DNA of 64,000 nucleotides from Macropodus opercularis (lineage: Eukaryota > Chordata > Actinopteri > Anabantiformes > Osphronemidae), in NCBI GenBank assembly GCA_030770545.1, contig CM061091.1, positions 6,504,501 to 6,568,500 on the forward strand, in the 5' to 3' direction. Made by a program: the position numbers and the translations under genes. Below, one piece after another: positions 57,901-64,000 of this stretch. The notes under the pieces are model-generated. The model worked only from the letters and a program-made list of their open reading frames with translations. It did not search any database and was not told the DNA's origin. The stretch's first letter is position 1. Every line of letters begins with the position of its first letter.

Positions 57901-60136
57901 TTGTCAAACCATCTGGAGCACCAGATGGGACAGACTTATTATCTCAGTCATTGATTGGTAAAAATCAGTTTCAAAAACAGCAGAAACTTCAAGAAAACAC
58001 AATGGATTACATTTGCTAATTTGACTGTTCACAAATCTATCATCCTACAGATATATCCATCCAGATGAAATGAAGGGCTGATCACAGATCACACTAGGAA
58101 AACATAGCTTTGCATGCAGAATGATCACCATTCACAGTTTTTTTGTTTCTTTCTTTTGTTGTTTGTTTTTTGTTTTTTTCATAATGGATCTAACTGTTTG
58201 GCTTTCTTTTAATAGCTACAGCATGTATCTGATCTTGTTCACCTACATGTTTCCCTTCCCCCGTCAAATGTGTTTCCGCCTTGCAACTCCTCTCACTCTG
58301 CGTGTCTACATGTATGTGTGTGTGTTTATGTCTCCTCTGTCTGGTTGCTGTCTTCTCTGTTTGTGCTTGTGAGAGAAGTTGTCTCACTCTTAAATATCTT
58401 CTAACACAAGCTACATGTGAGCTTACTGTCCAATTGATCTGCTTGTTGGATCAATTGCTCACTAACAGGCTGCAAATGCATGTATAGTATGTAATGCTAC
58501 AGTATCATATGTGGCTATAATGTTGCTTTTAGTTAGCTAATTGGCTTAAAATTATATTTTGCAAAACGTATTCATATGAAACAAGTAGAAAATGTTGAGC
58601 GTTACACTAGCCCTAACTGAAATGTGTGTGCGGTAGGATTAAGGGCGGGGGCCAGGCCTGGGGAGGTAACCAGGATGGAGTGGTTAACAGCCAGCCAGGT
58701 GCTCGAGTCATGGACGAGCGTGAACAGATGGCCATCAGTGGGGGCTTCATCCGCAGGTAAGTGTGTGTGTGTTAAGGTTTTGCTCCGCGTGTGCCCCTAT
58801 CTGTGCACGTAGCTGTCACAACTGCTCGTTACTGTGCAAAACTGCTCATTGACTTTATTTTGAGGAGAAAATTCAAATATAATGTTATGCAAAATTACTC
58901 AAATAATCACAGGACTATATGGTATAATATTGTATTTTCATAATATTTTAGCCTGTATCTCGTATAGACGTATTGGTTGGCTAATAATCAGTCTCGCTCC
59001 CTGCTCCTGTGTGCTCCAGGGTAACAAATGATGCTCGGGAGAATGAGATGGATGAGAACCTGGAGCAGGTGGGCAGCATCATTGGAAATCTGCGTCACAT
59101 GGCCCTGGACATGGGCCAGGAGATCGACACTCAAAACCGCCAGATCGATAGGATCATGGAGAAGGTACTGTACAATCACAACCGTCATGAGGAGTGTTTT
59201 AATTGGTCCCTGGCAGTGCATTGTTTATCCTAAATTCATACTCAGCCAGGTGCCTTTCTGTGTGGAACTGGCATGTGCCTGTGTATGTGTGGGTTTTCCG
59301 GCTTCCTCCCACAGTCCAACAACATGCAGTCAGGTTAATTGGAGGCTCTATATTGCCCGTAGGTGTGAGTGTGAGAGTCAGTGGTTATTTGTGTGTATAT
59401 GTGGCCCAGTGATGGACTGGAAACTGTTCAGGGTGTAGCCCGCCTTTCACAGAAGAGACAGCTGGGATGGGCTCTAGCACACCCGCCACTCTTACAAGGA
59501 TAAAGCGGTTGAAGATGACTGAGTGAGTGATGGAATCAGGGTGGCTCCAGTTGTTACTAGGCAACAGCCTCTCTGAATACGTCGAAAAGCAAAGAAAATA
59601 TAGTCAGAGTACAGACAGAGATTTCACACTAGGCAGAATTCAGTATACATAGATCCAAAATCATTTCGATAATCAAAATATCAGAAGTTAACTAACAGCA
59701 CAAGAGGTCCCACACTGAAGAAGTGGGCTGTTGGCAAATGAAGACACAGGAGTTTATATAGGGCAGGAGAAAACAATCAGAGATGATAAGTGGAGTAAAG
59801 ATGGTAGAGATGATTACCTGAAACCTGAAATGAAGTCTTTTGTGGTTAGATTTACACATGTACCCGTGTTGGAACTTGTTGCAAAACAGTCTTGTCAGGC
59901 ATGTAGACTGACTCACTGTAGAAATGATAATGGAGAAAATCTGAATTGTACAAGAAGTATTGGTTTCAAATTGTGCACTTTGCTGCGCCTGCCTTAAATG
60001 CAGTCGAATGCCACATTTCCTGAGCAGTAGCTACCTGCTACCTACAGCCTGCACCTTTGTCTTTCAGGCTGATTCCAACAAGACCAGGATCGATGAGGCC
60101 AACCAGCGTGCTACAAAGATGTTGGGCAGTGGCTAA
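48018..60136 (+). CDS. snap25: Synaptosome-associated protein of 25 kDa (Qbc-SNARE), complete
   Basis: Plasma-membrane t-SNARE that pairs with syntaxin-1 and synaptobrevin to drive synaptic vesicle fusion. Seven coding exons plus an alternative exon 5 join in phase to a 204-aa protein. Residues about 1-83 form the Qb SNARE helix (zero-layer Q53 in MLDEQGE). A cysteine quartet in residues 84-92 is the palmitoylated membrane anchor. Residues 95-134 are the linker ending AISGGFIRR, and 135-204 the Qc helix (zero-layer Q172 in DTQNRQIDRIMEK). The MADEAD start and VGSIIGNLRH resemble the fish snap25b type more than snap25a. SNAP23 is excluded because of the mutually exclusive exons 5 and the C-terminus KMLGSG. 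Transcription is probably restricted by the RE1-like element. The position next to igf1r and lrrc28 is unexpected. Confidence 0.96.
48090..49043 (+). other. snap25 intron 2
   Basis: 954 bp; no repeat family or further exon recognised. Confidence 0.8.
49044..49085 (+). CDS. snap25: snap25 coding exon 3
   Basis: 42 bp encoding SLESTRRMLALVEE; the usual length. Other vertebrate SNAP25 proteins have MLQLVEE, so A replaces Q in the first SNARE helix. Confidence 0.96.
49086..52178 (+). other. snap25 intron 3
   Basis: 3.1 kb with a GT run at 51367-51384 and a long CA microsatellite at 51882. No coding signal. Confidence 0.8.
51882..51931. repeat. (CA)n microsatellite
   Basis: About 24 uninterrupted CA units in snap25 intron 3. 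Confidence 0.95.
52179..52227 (+). CDS. snap25: snap25 coding exon 4
   Basis: 49 bp encoding SKDAGIRTLVMLDEQG, unchanged in vertebrates and holding the zero-layer glutamine. Confidence 0.97.
52228..55509 (+). other. snap25 intron 4
   Basis: 3.3 kb, with a degenerate SINE fragment near 53107 and a CT-rich tract at 53690-53820. No exon recognised. Confidence 0.75.
53107..53187 (+). repeat. SINE-like repeat, degenerate fragment (copy 3)
   Basis: Shares CCAGCTTCCTCCC, TTGCAGTCAGGTTAATCG and AGGTGTGAATGTG with the bodies of the repeats at 37346 and 59244, but is short and decayed. Confidence 0.6.
55510..55627 (+). CDS. snap25: snap25 alternative exon 5a
   Basis: 118 bp, cag|AACAAC to AA|gtaggt. 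It encodes QLDRVEEGMNKVNADLKEAE, then KDLKDLGQCCGLICPCIK. LDRVEEGMN and the adjacent CC identify the a-type exon. The cysteines fall at residues 84, 85, 89 and 91. Used instead of 5b, since using both would shift the frame (118 is not a multiple of three). Confidence 0.95.
55858..55975 (+). CDS. snap25: snap25 alternative exon 5b
   Basis: 118 bp, same length and phase as 5a. It encodes [20 protein letters not shown], then KNLNNLGQFCGLCSCPCN. Cysteines at residues 85, 88, 90 and 92 match the mammalian b isoform, the main adult neuronal form. Confidence 0.96.
55976..58636 (+). other. snap25 intron 5
   Basis: 2.7 kb between exon 5b and exon 6. Nothing recognised beyond T-rich stretches near 58140. 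Confidence 0.75.
58637..58756 (+). CDS. snap25: snap25 coding exon 6 (linker)
   Basis: 120 bp encoding IKGGGQAWGGNQDGVVNSQP, then GARVMDEREQMAISGGFIR. The glycine-rich start resembles fish snap25b. The QPGARVMD segment has one residue more than the usual QPARVVD. Confidence 0.95.
59020..59164 (+). CDS. snap25: snap25 coding exon 7 (Qc SNARE helix)
   Basis: 145 bp encoding VTNDARENEMDENLEQVGSI to DRIMEK, the heptad-repeat Qc helix. Confidence 0.97.
59165..60067 (+). other. snap25 intron 7
   Basis: 903 bp, of which about a third is the SINE-like copy 2. The rest shows no feature. Confidence 0.8.
59244..59533 (+). repeat. tRNA-derived SINE-like repeat, copy 2 (5' truncated)
   Basis: Lacks the tRNA-like head but has the family body (TCCTCCCACAGTCCAACAAC, CAGTCAGGTTAATTGG, TTGCCCGTAGGTGTGAGTG, GATGGACTGG, CAGCTGGGATGGGCTC). 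The 3' end AAAGCGGTTGAAGATGACTG is followed by short GAGT repeats. Missing 5' ends are normal for SINEs copied by LINE reverse transcription. Confidence 0.8.
60068..60136 (+). CDS. snap25: snap25 coding exon 8 (stop TAA)
   Basis: 69 bp encoding ADSNKTRIDEANQRATKMLG plus SG and the stop; unchanged in vertebrates. Confidence 0.97.
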   Translation, partial: ADSNKTRIDEANQRATKMLGSG

Positions 60137-61475
60137 TCTGCAGCAAAAAGTGCTTTCATCCCCATGTAACCCCAGACGCCCTAACAAATAACATCCCAGC
60201 CCCCAACACCAACGCCCAGAACCCGCTTCCTTTGCTCAACAGCAGCCACTGCAAAATCATGCTTTTAATGTGATACGTGTAGAAGTTTGCACACATGCAC
60301 ATATCATACTTTCCTCTGTCCCCATCACTTCCACTTTCCCCTTCCTCCACTTATTCTCTATGTTGTTCAGTGTTGTCTCTCTTTGTTTTTGTTAAGAAAT
60401 AATAGTTTGGTACACAACATCCACTCTCCACTCTGTACATAGTGTTTCTTAAATGGCATTGGTTTAGATTACGTGTCCTTTTTTCTTGATCACTTTTTTT
60501 TAAGTCTGTGTATAATATAAACTGTATGTACACGTTGTTTCAAGATCTCCTCTTCCCTTGACAGAACCCTGCTGTTGTCCATGTAAGACACACTGTGTAT
60601 TCATGAGTAAAGATGTTGTGATGCTTCCACAGTGATTTACCGTGAGTATAGTGAACATAAAGCCCTCACAGCTTGTAAACTAAGGCGACTGTTTAAACAC
60701 AATGCTATTTAATATCAATATGTTACCTGGTCATATCTTATTAAGGTTTGGATGCTCAGTTAAGCCTTTGTTAGCACCTGGGTCATTTGGACAAAACTAT
60801 GTGCTTTTGACTCATGACTGCAGGTGCACCAGTATTTCACCAATTTTACTGACGGAGCAGGATTAAAACAGTTCAATGCCATAGTTTGTATAGTACACAC
60901 GTCCTCAGGGAGCCAAATCCAACCATTCAATGACAATGAAAGTGTTGACAACTTTAATTGTAATTCATATTTGTAACATAGAGCTAAATGCATGTGTCAA
61001 AGTTGCATTTGTCTATGGCCTGAACAGCATTATGATGGAGCTCTTGTTGAACCATCAGAAAAATGAACTAAAGGTTGACTCTATTAGCTAATAATGTGAT
61101 TATGAAAGGAGGTGGAGTCACAGTAACAACCTGTCCAACTCAAAGGCAGTTACAGAGCGGCCAACAGCCTCTTCGTATACTGGACGACACTGCTTTACCC
61201 ATGATTCAACCCGAGCAATACCAAGTGGCGCATTATGTGTGTTATGCATGTCCATCTGCTGCTAGAAGACACTGAATATTTCATTTCTCTAGGCAAAAAT
61301 ATTCTAACATGGCAACTGCATGCTGCCTCTGTATGCCATATGCAGAGGAAAGGCTTGTTTTATTTGCAATAGTGCCACTCTTTTTGTTTCATGTCTCCAT
61401 AACTTTCCAGACTGTGACTATTACTGTAATATAATATCATGGAAAATGCCAATAAAACCAACATAACTGTAGGAC
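60137..61475 (+). other. snap25: snap25 3' UTR (probable extent)
   Basis: Non-coding sequence after the stop up to an AATAAA at 61451. A length of about 1.3 kb is in line with mammalian SNAP25. Weaker signals (AGTAAA near 60605, CATAAA near 60656) could give shorter forms. Confidence 0.6.
61451..61456 (+). promoter_or_regulatory. Probable poly(A) signal of snap25
   Basis: AATAAA about 1.3 kb after the stop, the first canonical signal I saw downstream. Confidence 0.6.
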
Positions 61476-62600
61476 CAAACTCTGTTTCCTCTCTGTTCAT
61501 AGCAATGATGCAGTGACAAATTTCATATAAAGTGGGTGTACTGTTTGTCACCAAGGCATCATTCAGTGAGATGCAACTTTGACCAGATGAATTATTATTA
61601 TTTAGCTGCTTTCATAATCTAGTATCATTTATAATAATTCTATCAGTAGAATTAACTCAAAAAGTGTGTCTGCTCTGGTAATAAATAGAAAACTAAACTA
61701 TAATTGAATGGAGTTTTTTACTTCTACGTGGTACTATATGAATCAAATAAGTATGTGTATAAAGAAAAAAAACCTTCCAAGACATCATATCTTCATTTGC
61801 ACAGAAACAGTTTATTATAAAAAAAATACATGCTAGAATTACAGTAGCCATATTTAACTGTGCAAAGTTCCACCACATTTATCCAATTTGCCGTTCTTCA
61901 AGGTAAAGAAAGGTCAAAAAGCTTATCCTATCTAGTGGTTAAGGCCTTCTGAACCTGGGGCTAAATCGCCAAGTGTGTCAGGCATAGAAGAAAATACAAG
62001 GCAGTCCAAAAGAAAGAAACAAACAGGGAGAGGCAGAAGAGGGAAGAAGTGCAGCAGCACATTACACTAATGGAGATCTACTGTGGTGCCCTGGGCTTAG
62101 GGCGGATTAGAGTTTACCACGTCACGAAGAACACACACACTTGAATCAACAACAGATACACACAACAGGCTAATCCTCCGTACCGTATTACATCCATTAC
62201 GTTGCTAGTACCACAGTTGAACATATCTACTGAAAAGAAAATGTAAATGTTAATATTATCATCCTTGTTATTACCATCATTTTATTAAAATATTTATATT
62301 TATTTAGTTATTTGGTTATTTGTCTTGTATAATGCACAAAATTTCGTCCTGAAATGACTATGCAGTGCTTTGGAATAGACGCGTCCGTTTCTCTGCTCCT
62401 CACCTGCAGATCATTTAGAAATGTATTTCTTTATGGTACTGGACCAGTGAACCAAACCATCTTATATTGGTGCTCGGTGAAGGCTGATATTTTAATCAAC
62501 AGCTCCCTCTGCTGGTGAATAATGTGTTTTCTATTTTTAGCTGGTCATTAGTGTTAAAGGGGCACTCCACCAATTTTGCGCAAAAACATTTACATTACAT
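61476..62600. other. Intergenic region downstream of snap25
   Basis: AT-rich sequence with no gene recognised. At 62557-62575 the string GGGGCACTCCACCAATTTT resembles a dispersed teleost repeat I have seen often, but only this short part fits. Confidence 0.5.
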
Positions 62601-62639
62601 TACAAGAGACAATACGCAGCATGTCTTAAAATGTCGGAG

Positions 62640-62822
62640 AGTGATTTCTGAAATCTATGAAAATAGCCTTAATGTAGACGTAGACGTTCCGTCGAGCACG
62701 TTGCACGTCGACGCGTTCACTCGGCTACCTCCGTCAGTCACGTGACTCACCTCGTACACGCTCGCGTCCATCCAGTCTCCCTCTTTAGTACAGGACGGTT
62801 AACCTAGCGCCCCAGCGGTACC
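62640..62822 (+). promoter_or_regulatory. CpG-rich promoter of the next gene, with E-box palindrome
   Basis: CpG density rises sharply at about 62680. GTCACGTGAC (62737-62746) is a 10-bp palindrome with a CACGTG E-box, the type bound by USF or MITF/TFE factors. It lies 77 bp upstream of the ATG, a usual position for a housekeeping promoter without a TATA box. Confidence 0.55.
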
Positions 62823-62895
62823 ATGTTCCGAGCCGTGTTCCGCCTGTCGTCCACAGCGGCCAGGAGTGTTGCTCTGCCCCGACCCTGCTACTCAG
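62823..62895 (+). CDS. First coding exon of a mitochondrial-type protein, possibly cytochrome c oxidase subunit 5A (3' partial)
   Basis: The ATG in a CpG-rich promoter opens a frame MFRAVFRLSSTAARSVALPR then PCYS, ending in TCAG|gttagc, a plausible donor. The stretch is rich in Arg, Ser and Ala and lacks acidic residues, as mitochondrial presequences do. From memory, fish COX5A proteins begin with a similar MFRA..RLS leader, and human COX5A is on chromosome 15 like IGF1R and LRRC28. The diagnostic mature part lies beyond the window, so the name is only a suggestion; another nuclear-encoded mitochondrial protein is equally possible. Confidence 0.5.
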
Positions 62896-64000
62896 GTTAG
62901 CCTGTCTGCTTTACACACTTTAAACATCCAGCAAGCAAGTGGCTACAATAAGCTAACCCGGCGAGCTGCTTAGCTTAGCTTAGCTACTGCTGTTACAGCT
63001 TGTATATTTCAGACCGATTCAGAATCGTTTTTGTAAATAACGTTGCCTGATTTTATTGGCCGAAAATAAGAATTTCTTCATCTCAACACTGTACAGTATT
63101 TTAAATTATGAGGCGCGAAATTAATTTTTACGTAAAAGTCACGACCTTGTGATGACCGTCCTTAGTTGGAGAGAGTGACTCGCCGCAGTTTAGACGCAGT
63201 GGATCTCGACAAACCACTAATGTTTCAAATCATATTTTAGACGTCATGTAGGTTAAAACAACAAAAAAAAAAGGTTATAATCTTACCCGTGTCCTGTTTC
63301 TATACGTCCATACAGTCCAGACTTGGTTGGGGAGTTCTATGTCACGTATGTGTCTATGTAGGTATCTGTGCAGGACTTTACGGCTCCAGGAATCTTTGTG
63401 TTTTTGTCATTTAAAAATATAACATTTGTACAGATGTAACTCGAATGAAATTGTTTCTTGATGTCGGCCTGATGTGTTGAAGAGATGAGATGAACTTGGA
63501 TGATTTGATAGTGTCATTTATATTTGCATCGGGGTACTGTGTTATTGTAACTCTAAGTACAATATTTGAAAACTTTTAGTTCTAATCGCTTGCTGTGTTT
63601 AAAGAAACTGAAATTCGCCTCATTAAATCAAGTTTATAGTCTTGTACACACACATGCATTCTATTCTATTCACGTCTGAATGTAACTGATGTTGTTGGAC
63701 CTGATTAGTTACTTTTTGCCCCCTTTACTGTGTTCACAGAGATGCACTTGTTCTGTATTTGATACAGGCGTTGCCTCATTTTGTGGCTGATGGAATGAGG
63801 AATAAGTCAGTATGCACTGGTGTTTTAAATGCCACTGTGGTGACGATTGAATAAGGCGCTGTTAAACTGCTTTATTTCCATTTTCTAGAATAGGCATACA
63901 AAGTGTGCATAGTTTTGCATGTTACCTGTAATTATCAAAAAGAATGCTGTGAATTGGTTCATTATTTTCTTGATTTATCACCGTAAACCTTGTAGTAAGG
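62896..64000 (+). other. Intron 1 of the mitochondrial-type gene (partial)
   Basis: Non-coding sequence to the window end. No second exon is visible. Confidence 0.5.

Noticed and set aside
48018..60136. SNAP23 as identity for the Qbc-SNARE
   Set aside because: Human SNAP23 sits on chromosome 15 like IGF1R, so this was considered. The MADEADMRNEL start, paired exons 5a/5b and KMLGSG end are SNAP25 features.
1..64000. CRISPR arrays, prokaryotic operons, phage or intact retroviral genes
   Set aside because: None seen; the repeats are microsatellites, a Tc1 element and SINE copies, and all genes have spliceosomal introns.

Overview
The window is vertebrate nuclear DNA, almost certainly from a ray-finned (teleost) fish. 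It has GT-AG introns, CA/GT microsatellites, a Tc1-like transposon, tRNA-derived SINE fragments of a type common in teleosts, and proteins that are clear orthologs of vertebrate genes with fish-type differences. No rRNA, CRISPR array, prokaryotic operon or intact mobile element was seen. All recognised genes lie on the + strand.

Layout: (1) 1-30575 holds igf1r, the type 1 insulin-like growth factor receptor. It lacks only exon 1, which lies upstream. Twenty coding exons (2604-26109) are followed by a 3' UTR of about 4.5 kb with a let-7-type seed match and a poly(A) signal at 30553. Intron 2 (12.8 kb) carries a complete but non-autonomous Tc1/mariner copy. (2) 31200-34476 holds lrrc28, complete in nine coding exons (369 aa). 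(3) 34477-37700 is intergenic and contains a CRE/YY1 motif cluster and a SINE. (4) About 37735-61470 holds snap25, complete, encoding 204 aa. It has a likely non-coding first exon, an RE1/NRSF-like silencer element in intron 1, and two alternative exons 5 (5a and 5b) only 230 bp apart. (5) 62823-62895 is the first coding exon of a gene with a mitochondrial-type leader, possibly cox5a; the rest lies beyond the window.

The genes are neighbours but do not form one pathway: a growth-factor receptor kinase, an LRR protein of unknown function, a neuronal Qbc-SNARE and a probable mitochondrial protein. The most useful observations are the RE1-like site near the snap25 start, the shifted palmitoylation cysteines in snap25 exon 5a, the unusual neighbourhood of snap25 beside igf1r and lrrc28, the expanded IGF1R C-tail with an altered tyrosine pair, and the internally deleted Tc1 element. 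I found no clearly new biological system. Most of the non-exonic sequence is ordinary intron or intergenic DNA.
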